The notes below the pieces were generated by a model. It did no database searches, had not been told where the DNA came from, and saw only the letters and a list, made by a program, of their open reading frames with translations. Made by a program: the position numbers and the translations under genes. From contig CM068553.1 of the NCBI GenBank assembly GCA_035048495.1, positions 15,935,190-15,999,189 on the forward strand: a stretch of DNA of 64,000 nucleotides, given 5' to 3'. This DNA comes from Euptelea pleiosperma. Taxonomy: Eukaryota; Streptophyta; Magnoliopsida; Ranunculales; Eupteleaceae. Every line of letters starts with the position of its first letter. Position 1 is the first letter of the stretch. This document shows, in pieces, positions 20,796-32,068 of this stretch.

Positions 20796-23479
20796 TGATA
20801 TTCGCTTAAAAGTGCATATTTATTACTGTTATTTTCTAAGCGTTATCACACTCTCCTACGTAAAATTGCTCTAATTATCCACTTTTCTACATAAAAGTCT
20901 ATTTCATTGCGTAGAACACACTTTTCTGGACAAAATGGTATATTTGCATGCATTAAACGCATTTCTGGAAGTCTAGGTATAAAGACGTTATAATCAAGTC
21001 TCATTACGTGCTTTTCTCTTGCAGAAAACTCTATCGGGCTATTCTCGAGACTTGCGGGCCCACGATCAACCACAGAAGCCTAATATCAAAGCTTGAAGAG
21101 CCACAGGCTATGACTAGAAAATATGGGCTGAATAAGAGGACCAAAAAGTCGGCCCAAAGAACGAAGAGAGCAGGAGAGCCAATGACCAAGAGACGGACCA
21201 AAGCGTCTAAAGCCACATTAGTCAGCAAGGAATGATGGTCTACTCTACTGGAGAAGTGTGAGGATGGTCACAGTGAAGACCAGGGTTCCAGACCCTCTGC
21301 CAATACTTTTATCTCCATTTTCTGATATTTTCTCTCTCCTCCCCCTAATTTTCGATCTCATCTCTCCTTATTCTCTCTCTCTCTTCATCTCTCGGTCCTC
21401 GGATCTACTGACCTAACCCCAGAACTCCTGCCCATTGGCTCTGTCTCATCTCCCTTAGCTTTATGACCATTGGATCTTCAATCGGACCGTTGGATCTTCC
21501 ACCAGACCGTTGGATCTCTCTAGATCCGTCGATCTACCAATCTTGGTCCCAATCAAGTCACCATCCATCCGATCGTCATCAAATTGTCTGTCACATCATC
21601 TTGTGAGACGATGGACATCATCTATCCTCGTGGATTAGTAGCCGAGCCCATCATCATCGACCCGTGGCCCGACCATTTAGTGGACCTCGCAATTTTCAAA
21701 TGCTTTAATTAATTCTTTTTAAATAAAAAAGGGGGGTCCACTAAATGGGGAAATTCCCCAAAGAAAAGTAAGGTTTTACTTTAAAAAAAAAATTATTTTT
21801 TTATTTCAAAAAATCCCTAATTTTCATTAATGGAAACTAGGGAGCTTTAAAAGGGGAGAAGAGAGGGTTCTTTGGAACCCTAATCCCCCTCCCTTCTCTT
21901 CGAATCCTTCCCCCAAAACCCATTTCTCCTTCTTCCCCTTCTCCCTTGGCCCCATTCTCCTCTTCTTCTTCATCTTCTTTACCTTCTTCGTCATCTTCAC
22001 CATCTTCCACCGGAATTGCAGCCTGCAACTCCGGCCACTACCGCAGCATCCCCCTACTCTTCTCACGATCAGTCGGCAGACCTATAATTGATCTCCACGC
22101 CACCAAGCACCTCCTGTGCGTGCTCCGCCCAGCATCGTCTCCACCCTGCACCACCTCCTCCTTCATCACAGTACCCACAACCTCTATCTTCTTCATGGCT
22201 GTACCTTAGTGCGGCCTCACTTCAACGGCATCTCTGGTTCTCTCCGCCAGCACCACTGCCCGCTTGCTGCCCTGCAACACTGCTCGCTCCACCACTATTG
22301 CTCTACCGAACAGCAAAGCCGTTCTTTCCTTCATAAATAAAATAAAATAAAATAAAAATAGAATCGCCGACAAACTCCATTAACATCGGCGAACTCTGTA
22401 ACGATCCTTTCCGCCCCCCCCCCTTAAAAGCTCGCAGCCCTCTCAATCTTCTAGAGAGGTGCGATCTGAACCGCCATCCTCTTCTTCTTCTTCCTCTCCT
22501 CACCGCCCCTTTCTATCTGAACCTATCTTTTTCAAATCGAACCAGCAACCTCCTTGCCGCTATTCTCTCCCATCCAAATCTCGAGCGCCTCCAACTGTTA
22601 GCTAGTAACGCCTGCAAGTTCTTCTCCTTTGCCCTATCAAAAGAAAGAAAAAAAAAAGAAGGGGAGAGAGAGACTAACGGTTTCAGCTAGCAATGCCACA
22701 GGCCTCACCTTCTACTTCCTCTTAACGGGTTATCCCCTCACTTGTTGTTCTTCTTCTTCACCAATAGATCGGCCTACGAGCATTTCAACAACCACGGCTA
22801 GCATTTCTCACCACCATGGTTGACCTCCCTAGCTGCCAGATCTACAGCCACTCAAGTGGTGCTACGTGACAAGCAGCATCTCTTTTAGTCGGGCTTATTT
22901 CCTTCAATTCTTCTCCCACAGTAAGTTCCATCTTCTCCTCTAAATCTCCACTTTCTCTCAAGTCTTTGTCTCTCTACATATCTCTCCTTTTCACCTTTCT
23001 TTCTCTAGATAAATTTCTCTCTCTTCTCTTCTCACTTTCTCTCTCCACCTACTTCCTATCTCATTTATAATTTTCTCTCTCTAGTTTTCTCGTATTTAAG
23101 TTTTATTTGAACTTATGTTATCATGTTTAGAATAAGTTTCGATTGAGCAGCATATTGTAACTGAGAATTTCGATAAATAAATTAGAATTTTATTTTCATT
23201 TTTTTATGTTTTGAGCCATTTCAATTAATGTTAGTAGTTGCTTGAGACAAATCTCCAAATGAAAAGAATGTTTTAAATCATTGTCACTCACAATTTTCTG
23301 AGAAAAAGCTATCATTTTATATCCTTGATTTGTGTGAACTAATCTCGAGTGCGGATCGACATCCGACACGAATCCCTATACAAAGAATTGCATATTTTGC
23401 AGGGTAAATCTCAGATAAAATTACAAATGAGTTGAAAATAGGATTTCCGTAACCAACGACGCGAAAAAATCTTACTTTT
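20796..23479 (+). mobile_element. LTR-B copy, long variant (forward)
   Basis: Begins TGATATTCGCTTAAAAGTGC and ends near the GACGCGAAAAAATC block (23458-23470), both matching the ends of the LTRs at 27144-28778 and 34031-35670. It is about 1 kb longer than those, with a CT-rich, GC-richer middle (21660-22900). Short ORFs there on both strands are low-complexity (Ser/Pro/Arg-rich) and unsupported. No internal domains follow, so this is a solo or truncated LTR. Confidence 0.7.
22335..22362 (+). repeat. AAAAT microsatellite
   Basis: A run of about five AAATA/AAAAT units inside the LTR-B long variant. Confidence 0.8.
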
Positions 23480-23920
23480 CTTGGTGTGGCTTTTAACACC
23501 TTACTCATTCCCTTGGTCATCAGCTTTTCTTCTCCATCTTGATACTTGTTTCGACTTTACGATCCTCTGGCTTTTCCCATACTTAGCTTCTATCTTCTTA
23601 TCCTAGCATGCTGGCTCTTTAAGCTTTAATAGAAATCTTCTGTGGTTGATCGTGGGCCCGTCAGTCCTTGAGAATCGTCTGATAGGGTCTCTTATAAGTG
23701 AAAAAGCGTATAATGAGATTCAACTAAAACGGTTTGATACTGGACTATCCGAAATGCGTATATTTCATGCAAATAGTTGATTTTCCTCTAAAGAATGCGT
23801 TCTACGCAATATAAGAAACTCTTATGTGAAAAAGTCGACAAAAAGACAAGTTTTACGTAGGAGAATGCGACATCGCTATAAGGATAATGGCTTAAAATAA
23901 GCACTTTTGAGCGAATATCA
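23480..23920 (-). mobile_element. LTR-B first ~440 bases, reverse orientation, fused to the forward copy
   Basis: This is the reverse complement of the LTR-B 5' portion, ending in GAGCGAATATCA at 23920. With 20796-23479 it makes a unit bounded by long inverted repeats. Flanking 5-mers TGGTA and GGGTA agree at 4 of 5 bases, but the outer sequences come from different elements, so this is not good evidence for a single insertion. Confidence 0.7.
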
Positions 23921-23922
23921 GG

Positions 23923-24932
23923 GTAATCAAGAAGGAAGCGACCATAACTGGAATCCCTAATCTTCTGAACTCGGTAGGTTGGTCTAAACTTCTTTCTATT
24001 TCTAGTGTTGCATATCCTGAGTTAGTCAGAATATTTTATTGCAACCTGAACAATCATGATCCCGAAGGTCCATTTCTTTATTCTGAGGTCAGAGGATTTT
24101 GGTTCAAAATCACTCTATCTTTGATTTCAAAGATTACTGATCTTCCTCGTGTACCTAATGAAGGAATTTTCCCCCTTCCCTGCGTCTTAAGAACAAAAAT
24201 GATATCTCTAAAACCATCTGTGGGAAGGTAGTTCATTGGAACTCTAACTTGGTTACTCAGAAATTACTTCCCATGTACCACTTGTTAGGGTTGATCTTCT
24301 CCTACAATTTAGTCTCAAAGGTCGGACATCATAGTGAGATCGGACCCTACATTCAGTACATTTTGTATTGTGTCTCTCAAGGCACACGTATCTATGGTCC
24401 TTCAGTTATTTTTCATTTTATGGTCAAAATTTTGGTGATTGAGAATCGCAAGCGGTCTTTACCTTTTGGTATTCTAGTTTCAAAAATTCTGAGTCATTAC
24501 AAAGTCCCTATTCTTGACTCTAATGAAATTTTGCATCTCATCTCACCTATCAATCAAGCTACATTTAGTAAAATGTTGGTTGGTGATTCTTCTGCTTCTG
24601 CTTCTACATCGAGTTCTGTATCTTGTCATCCCTCCGTATCTACATCCATTGCAGGTCTTTCATCCAAATTGGACAATCTTTGTGCGTCGATTGACAAATT
24701 TTCTTGACGACAGCAACGTATGACTTCTTTTCTTAGGTCTCAGCACCCTGACTATCCAGAGTCTTCACCTAAGGAGACCACTGTGCCTTCTGCGATTGGA
24801 GATGACAAATAAGACGAAGGTGAAGATGAAGACGAGGACGAAGATGAAGAAGAAGAAGGAGACGATGCAGACGACGACGACGACGACGATGATGATGATG
24901 ATGATGCCGATGAGGACGACGACTATGATTAG
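23923..24932 (+). pseudogene. Element C additional ORF, plant-transposon-protein-like with acidic tail
   Basis: The frame open from 23923 encodes AYPELVRIFYCNLNNHDPEG and ITDLPRVPNEGIF. A frameshift near 24175, in a C-rich run, moves to the frame of 24249-24707: LLGLIFSYNLVSKVGHHSEI, FHFMVKILVIENRKRSLPFG, then a Ser-rich linker. After in-frame stops at 24705-24707 and 24810-24812 the same frame gives an acidic tail of about 40 Asp/Glu residues ending at TAG 24930-24932. The layout matches 18917-19953: same region order, same place before the polypurine tract. The 5' end is cut by the LTR-B fusion at 23920. Function unknown; no enzyme motif seen. Confidence 0.6.
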
Positions 24933-25748
24933 AACACGGTTGCTCTCTTTTTAGATCAATAGTATATTTTCTTTTGGGATGTATTATTTGATACTATTGG
25001 TCTGTACTATTTGATACTGAGATACCTTGGTACTTGTGTGGTTATGAGAAGTTAGACATTGTGATTTATTGGGTCAACCTATTGACCATATATATTTATA
25101 TTTTGATGATATGGTTGTTTGATATATTGTGTGATGGGATCTTTTAGCTGTTTGATGATTATTTTGATCAGCATACACTTATGGCCATATCTATTTATTT
25201 GGATGGTATTTTGTTCTGATATATTTGTGGTGGATTTATGATGATGATATATTGCGCTATCGTTAATCTTTTTTTTCAGCTCATGATTTGGATTCTTCCC
25301 TTTGTCAATATATGGCAAAAAAGGGGAGAAATCAATCATATTTGATATGTTATGCGGTATATTAGAAATATTTGTTAGATTATGATACACTTGGTGCTAT
25401 CTATTCTATTGTTGATCTACTTGTCATAAAATTTGTGATTCTTACTCTCTTATGGTTTTATTGGACTAATGTACTGAGAAGACATTTTTGGTATTATTGG
25501 ACTAATATACTAATAAAAAGCTTTTGTCAAAGATTTTTTTATCAAGTTGATTATTTTGTAGCAACAGGTTGTTACAGGAATTTTGGTACTAATCGTGAGC
25601 TACTGTGTTGCTCCCTTGCCCCTTGATTATTCAAGATCCTTTATTTGTGTAGTTATTGTACTTAGGGGGAGCTTTATTGATTTGTTTTTTGATTGGACAA
25701 AAATTATAATATAATTGGGTAGTTATTTGTTTTTGTCCTGGCATTGAC
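24933..25748 (+). other. Element C 3' spacer
   Basis: AT-rich spacer without a supported gene. It holds a purine tract AAAAAAGGGGAGAAATC near 25316, about 430 bases before the true polypurine tract. ORFs at 25079-25390 and 25372-25626 show no family features. Confidence 0.5.
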
Positions 25749-25760
25749 AAAGGGGGAGAT
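25749..25760 (+). other. Polypurine tract, element C
   Basis: AAAGGGGGAGAT after GGCATTGAC, directly before the LTR start at 25761. Confidence 0.8.
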
Positions 25761-27143
25761 TGAAAAGTCTCGGTTGTCAATCCCAGAAATACTTAATTCT
25801 TCTATAATATAAATCGCTGAGTTAGGAGTTCGCTGAATACTGAAGTGTCAAAGAACAAGTAGACTTCATCTACAAATCAAATAAGAATTAAAGCTGAAGA
25901 AAATCAATCTAAGTGTTCAAGATCAACTGAAGACAAAGTCAAGTTCAAGCTCAACTGAAGACAAAGTCAAGATCAAGCTCATCTAAATACAAAGTCAAGC
26001 TCAAGCATGAAGATATGAATGATCAAAGTACGTTCTCACTCAACGAATGTTCAACAATCAAAGAATCTCGTATTGTGGTTATGTGCGTACATCTAAGGGT
26101 ACACCGCGCGTTGCCAACGGATCAATTTAACCCTAAATGTCTCCTAGTTCTTTTGGTATCATTTGGAAGCTATCCTAAAGTCATAGGATAGTTATGATAA
26201 TTATTTGGGTATTTTTCGGAGAAGGTCCGCGAGGACCGGCCGACCGGAGTCTACTGACTCTGACTAGTCGACCGGTCAAAAGGTGCGGTCGACCGAACCC
26301 TTCGATACCATATATTATGGTTCTGGTCTGAGCGGCCGACCAGACAGATTGTGCGGCCGACCAGAGTCTGACCGACAGGTCAAAATGTGCAACCGACCGG
26401 ACCTTCAGCATGGCTAAATTTCGGTTCTAACTTGAGTGGGCGACCGACCAAAATGTGCAGTCAACCGAAGTCCTTTCGACTGGCCAAAAAGTGCAGTCAA
26501 CCCCACCCATTCCAGATTTATTTTTGACTCATTCTTTTGTGCGATTCTATGCGCACTTGAGTCATTCCAACAGCTATTTTAGGTTCATTTCTCTTGAGAG
26601 GGTAGATCATTATATAATAGAACCCTAACCCTTCATTAAAGAACCGAATCAAGATATCTCTTGACTCACATTCTTTGATTATCATTCTTTGAGTCTAGAG
26701 ATTTAGAATTTGAGAGAGCTTCACCCGTGCAAATCTGGCTCATCTAGTGTGAAGGTTGCTCTAATTGTTTGAAGAGTCTACGAAGGGTATTGTTTCCTGC
26801 AATCATCTTATTCCGAGAAGAGGATCGTCATTGGCAAAGTGTCTCTGTGGAGAATTTTTATTCGAAGATTTACCATTCTATCGAATTCATCAAAGGGTAA
26901 GTACCTCCTAGAACAAACCTTTTAGAGTGAATTCAATATTATCGAACCTAAATTATTTGTGATTGGTGGATGGGTGAGTACTCATCAAATTGAGTTGAGG
27001 AAGGTGGAATCCTTGATAAATCCGTTTCTCTAAAATACTACGGGTCTAGTGTGACTCTCTAGGTGAATCGAGAAGTAGTTCTTGTATAAATCGAGTTGAG
27101 GATTGTAGATCTATGAGAAGAGGGCTTCTCTTAAATAGACTAC
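25761..27143 (+). mobile_element. LTR-C (3' LTR of element C), first part
   Basis: Starts TGAAAAGTCTCGGTTGTC after the polypurine tract, carries a GTCGACCGG-type array, a TATA-like TATATAATAG (26611-26620) and the AGAACCCTA context also seen in family A. It is interrupted at 27143 by the LTR-B element and resumes at 35676. Confidence 0.75.
26232..26505. promoter_or_regulatory. GTCGACCGG / GGCCGACCGG motif array in LTR-C U3
   Basis: About 10-12 copies of a GACCGG/GTCGACCG/GGCCGACC motif, several self-complementary (for example GACCGGCCGACCGG at 26234, GTCGACCGGTC near 26268, GGTCGACCG near 26287), lie about 110-380 bases upstream of the TATA-like site. Position and spacing parallel the ATCGATTGG array of family A, but the motif is different. 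Confidence 0.65.
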
Positions 27144-28778
27144 TGATATTCGCTCAAAAGTGCTTATTTTAAGCCATTATCCTTATAGCGATGTCACATT
27201 CTCCTCCGTAAAACTTGTCTTTTTGTCGACTTTTCCATATAAGAGTTTCTTCCATTGCGTAGAACGCATTCTTTAGACGAAAATCGACTATTTGCATGAA
27301 ATATACGCATTTCGGATAGTCTAGTATCAAGTTATTTTAGTTGAATCTCATTACGCGCTTTTTCACTTCTAGGAGACCATATCGAGCGATTCTCGAGGAC
27401 TGGCGGGCCCACGATCAACCACAGAAGACTTCTATCAAAGCTTAAAGAGCCAACAGGCTAGGACAAAAAGATAGAAGACATATACGGGCAAAGCTAGAGG
27501 ATCGTAGAGCCGGAACAAGGACTAAGAGAGAGAATAGCTGGAGAACAAGAGAAGGACTTAGGTGTTAAAGGCCACACCAATTGACATCAAAGGATAAGTT
27601 TGACTTATTGGTGGAGTAGACGAGAGAGAATAAAGAAGACCAGGGTTCAAGACCCTCCAATGCTTTTATTTTTATATTTTTCTCTCACCTTTCTCCTATT
27701 TCTCTTTTTATCTATCTATCTTGGCCCATGACCTAAGCCCATGACCCATGACCCATGACCCATGACCCATGACCCATGACCCATGCCCATACCCATGACC
27801 CATGCCCATGACCCATACCCATGACCCATGCCCATTTGCAACAAGAAGAGAGAATTGGTCTCACTTGACCGATTCTTCTCTCCCCATATCTCTCTATCCT
27901 AGTCACTCTCTCTCTCATCTAACTAACCCATTCCCAACCGTTGGATCTCTCTAGATCCAACGGTCATCATTTTTACAACAAGCAAAAAAGAAAAAGAAAA
28001 AAAGTCTATAAGAGATTCATTCTCTCTCCTTCTTGGGTTGGTTCCCTCCCCCTTCTCTTCATCTCTTTCTTCCTTCTTTCTCTTCTTCTTCATCCTTCTT
28101 CTCCGGCGAGCTCACCATTAACGCCTCCACCTCGAAGTGCAAAGCGTCAAACAGTAACGTCTCCTTGCTGCCCATTCCATTCGCCACAATCAAAGGCTAC
28201 AATCCTCAATCCCATTGAGTTTTATCCAATAGAAGTTGCACCATCTACCTCTTCAATCGTAAGCTTCTCTCTAATTCATCTCTCTAACCTTCCTACCTTC
28301 TTTCACTCTCTTCTTTCCCTCTCTATCTTTACATGCTTTCTAGGATAATATTTTAATGGCTTTCTAGATTAATTTGGTTTAATGTTATTTCCGTTGTAAA
28401 GCATTTGAACAAGCATTGTAAGCATTTGTTTTTAGTTTAATGAACAAGTTTTAAATTCAAGTTTAAGTTGTTTTCATTTATTTTGTTTTTCATTCTCGTT
28501 TCTCTTATGTTTTTTTTCATTCTAATAGTTTTAACAATAATCTCAAACATATTTTAAATGAACCTCCACCATTCTCACCCTTCCATTTATTCCAAGTATT
28601 TTCTAATTATTCTTGTTTCTTATTGTGCTAACTAATCCCGAGTGCGGACGATATTCGACACGAGCCACTGTGCAAGTCTGCTTATTTGCAGATTAAGTGA
28701 ACCAATTCGGAGAAATTACAAATATTGTTGAAATATTAGGGTTTCCATAATCAACGACGCGGAAAAACCTTAATTTCA
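27144..28778 (+). repeat. LTR-B element 5' LTR (1635 bp)
   Basis: Starts TGATATTCGCTC and ends CCTTAATTTCA. It contains the tRNA-like block (27590-27665), a CCCATGA minisatellite, CT-rich tracts and the GACGCGGAAAAACC end block. Confidence 0.9.
27724..27836 (+). repeat. CCCATGACCC minisatellite, 5' LTR
   Basis: Tandem 10-bp units of CCCATGACCC with 6-bp variants. The 3' LTR array (34609-34730) has a different unit order, so units have been gained or lost since insertion. The minus-strand ORFs at 27733-27918 and 34595-34810 (GHGSWVMGHG repeats) are products of this array. Confidence 0.9.
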
Positions 28779-28780
28779 AA

Positions 28781-28794
28781 TGGCGCCGTTGCCG
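28781..28794 (+). other. Primer-binding site, tRNA-Asp type
   Basis: TGGCGCCGTTGCCG lies 2 bases after the 5' LTR. This is the primer site typical of Athila and several other plant Gypsy elements. Confidence 0.85.
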
Positions 28795-30334
28795 TTCGGT
28801 TGACGGGATTGCAAAAAGACGAACAGGAATTCGGAAAGCTGCTTAATCTTCAGGATCCGATCCATATCGAAAACTTTCAATTTTATTTTTCACATTTTTT
28901 ACTTATTATTTTATTGCCTCGGACGGCCTAGTGCAAAGTTGTAATAATTTAAGGATTCATTTTCTCTCCTTTTAGAATAACTGCTAGATAATTAACTAAT
29001 TAAAAAAAAATACCAAAAATATTAGGGTCAGATTTCAATTCTGCTATTTCTAGTTAGATCACCATTGGTTATTTAATTCAATTTAGAAGATTTCCAACTC
29101 CGGGTAATTCAAAAGTAGATATTTTCGAACATTAATTCGGGAATAGCTAAAGCTGAATTTCAAACCCTAATTGGAACTAATTCACAATACCTACCCTAAA
29201 TCATTGCGTGTTTCGTGAAACCCCAAAGGCGGTATACCTTCCAATTACATACCATAGACCATTGTTGACTAACGTGATTGCGGATTGCGTTTACCAAGTG
29301 AGTAGGGAGCGAAAGCTCAAAGAGGTGGAGTCGGGCCCAAGCCCATTTGGATACCCCTCCCTATCTCACGGAGGAGACCCCGTGCGTAGCCAACGGGTAG
29401 GTAAGTTTCTATACCTCGCCTTGAGTGCGATCTTGCTCATTGTGCAAAATACTGTGCCGATTGTTTATTTGCTTTTGCAAAAATTATCGGAACTGCTTGG
29501 TTTGGCCGTAATAAAATACATTAAAAAGCAAACCCAGCTCTAACTTGAAACTGGTGGGATTTCATCACTCACCTCGTCATTCCAGCTTTTGTGTAACCAC
29601 AGCCAAGAATTAAAATCAATCAAGAATAGAGCCCACTTAGATCGGTGTTCGAGGAAAACTCCACACAAAGCGACCCCTTCAAAGATCAAGTCGATTAAGT
29701 CCATGAGTACGGGTCCCTATTATCTAACACACCCATAGGTCCCTACTACTCAAGTATACCGAGCTCGTAAGTGGCCTCCTTGATTGTCTGTCGGATTAGC
29801 TAGTGTCGGATTAGGAACACGAACCAACCCTAGCTCCTCTTCTGGGAAAACTCATCTTCACGCTTGACAAATCCGATTAGTCTGGGGGGTACTTAAGTCA
29901 GTCGATGTGCCGCACGTCTGTCTAGGCTTCGGATTATCTTGCAGTCAACTTGAGTTAGTACTAGTGAATTTGCTTTGAAGAGTGTATCCTGGTGAGAACC
30001 TAAAGAGTGAAAAGTTAGTCCGGCGGGTAATAGAAGATAAACTAGTGGTCCGCACACTGTCATAATCTACACTATCCCTATACTAAACAAGATAATTCAT
30101 AATATTATCCTGATTGTTTAGAAATAGGATTATCTGTTGCTCTGTGTGCATCATCTAGGCTCATTCGGTTTCGTAGTCCTCATATTTTTTATCGACTCTA
30201 GGGCTTGCTTTTACAAGCATATGCTCGTTTGGATTTGATCCAACCCGAGACTGATTCGATCTGAGAGTCAGTCTACCGCACCGCTCTCTTCCACCTAATC
30301 TATCTCCCTACTCTGAGAGACTCACATCTCTCTG
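28795..30334 (+). other. LTR-B element 5' leader
   Basis: A 1.5-kb leader between primer site and ORF. A 111-codon ORF at 29208-29543 has no recognisable features and is not called. Nothing else is supported. Confidence 0.5.
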
Positions 30335-32068
30335 ATGGATGTTGAACGGCCTCTATTCGAGACCTACCACAATTTCTTTGAAGATCTAAGAGATAACTTT
30401 GAGCACTGGTATACCAATCCTGAGTGTCGTCATGACACTCCAGTCTCACAGAGTTCGATGGGACATGAAGCACAGGGCGATCCAGTGCTAAAATCCCTAC
30501 TTAAGGATTTGAGAAACTCAGTTTTTGCCCTTGATGTTGCGGTCCAGAAGCCTGTTTATCACTCTAAATCTGTGGGATATTTTCCTCATGTCCAGGAAGA
30601 GGTCTGTAATTTTAGTACATTTGAACCTCTGCTGCAAACCTCCTACAATAACATGTATTATCTGGATAATGGAAGTCAAAATACCTTTGAATGGGAACAA
30701 CAGTCTTTTCTCCAGCAAAATTTACAACAGGATATGTATCATTCTGAGTTTCACCAACCTTCTAGACAATATAATGGGCAGTACTCTCAGTTGCAGTACC
30801 AGCTAGATCCACAGACTGAATATTTTGGTCAACAGTGGACCCCGCAAGATTTTCAGAGTTCGCAGATAGTCCCAGAGTCACTTCCATCCTATAACTTTCA
30901 TATTCAGTCGGACTACATTCAAGAGTTGGCACCTCAGCTTCCCTTAGCTGAACCGCCACAATTTGCTACTAAACCTACTTTAGAAGAACTCCTCTCGCAA
31001 TACATCATCCAACAACAACACTCCATGGAGAGCTTGGAACACCGTCTAGGTGAGTTAGAATCTGAGAGAGAGGAAGTCAACTTCACTAGCCAACCTATGG
31101 TTTATTTAGAGGGGAATACCCTGGCCACAGTCAATAATGAGGAGTCGCACAACTGAACCCAGTACCAGACTTTACAAGAGGAACTTGAGGTTGCTACGAA
31201 CAAAGGATCGGACTACAATATTGATAAGCCAGAGTCTTCATCTTCGGTGTCCTTCAAAGCACCGACTTCTGAACTTTGCTTAGAGGAATCATCTACCTCT
31301 GTTATTTCTATCTGGGACTCTGAAGAAGTTATTCATAACATTGAGTTGTGTCTTGACTATAGGATCCCAATTGGCCTAGACTTACCCATCCCCACCACCC
31401 TTGGATTGTGCAACAATCGTGATGAACCCATGTTTCCATCTATGGTGCCCTTACAGGCAGCTACTTCTACACCGAGCACAGAGATACCCATATCCATCTC
31501 TATCTCTGATGATTCTACATCAGCACTGGATGTAGATATTCCTACCATTGAGCAATATCTAGAAAATAGGATTCCAGCTGCCCAGGACCTACCGTTCCCT
31601 ATCAAGGATAAACACATTGAGTGTAGGGATTGGAACATCCCTCTCACATTAGGAAACCTCGAGGACAAGGTCCACAGTTTTGACCTGCCACCATACGTCG
31701 ATGTTGTCAATAAACAGTGTGCCGTAGAAAATCTAATTCAGGACTCTCCCGAGGAAAAACTCTCCCAGTGTGAAGAACACTTTGCGCCTGACTTCATCTC
31801 GGAGTCAAACAATTATACTATTACTGATCTGCAGGAGTCTGCTCCTTTCAGATACATTCCCGCTAAACTCAATGAGTTTGCGGCTCTGCTAACCATGGCC
31901 AGAGAACCCACTACTGCTCTCATCTTAGTCTTTACTGAGAAGCTTCGATCCCTCCCAGCTGAACTACATGTTTTTGTGGGTCTGCAAAGAGCACTTACTA
32001 TCCTTCTCTTAGTTTACACTGAGAAAGACCTATTCTATATAGGTATACCTAGACAAGGGATAGGATAA
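30335..32068 (+). pseudogene. LTR-B element ORF, Gag-linker-like, one internal stop
   Basis: The frame is open for 578 codons apart from a single TGA at 31154-31156 (codon 274). The N-terminal part (1-110) is acidic to neutral without a known fold. Residues 110-225 are rich in Gln, Tyr and Ser. Around residues 220-246 a heptad-like segment, PTLEELLSQYIIQQQ followed by MESLEHRLGELE, resembles the linker between Gag and protease in Athila/Tat-type Gypsy elements; this similarity is from memory. After the stop the frame holds repeated 'YRIPIGLDLPIPTT'/'NRIPAAQDLPFPIK' phrases and ends GIPRQGIG. No CCHC knuckle or protease is seen. It may be a degenerate Gag-derived protein; function unknown. Confidence 0.6.

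Noticed and set aside
21827..22503. Several Ser/Pro/Arg-rich ORFs on both strands
   Set aside because: They lie in the CT-rich body of the LTR-B long variant, overlap each other in many frames and have no domain features.
20791..23925. TGGTA/GGGTA as a target duplication of a single palindromic insertion
   Set aside because: One mismatch, and the two flanks come from different elements (family A LTR and element C ORF); rearrangement fits better.
27733..27918. Minus-strand ORF with GHGSWVMGHG repeats (also 34595-34810)
   Set aside because: It is the translation of the CCCATGACCC minisatellite in the LTR; length changes between LTRs and no other coding evidence.
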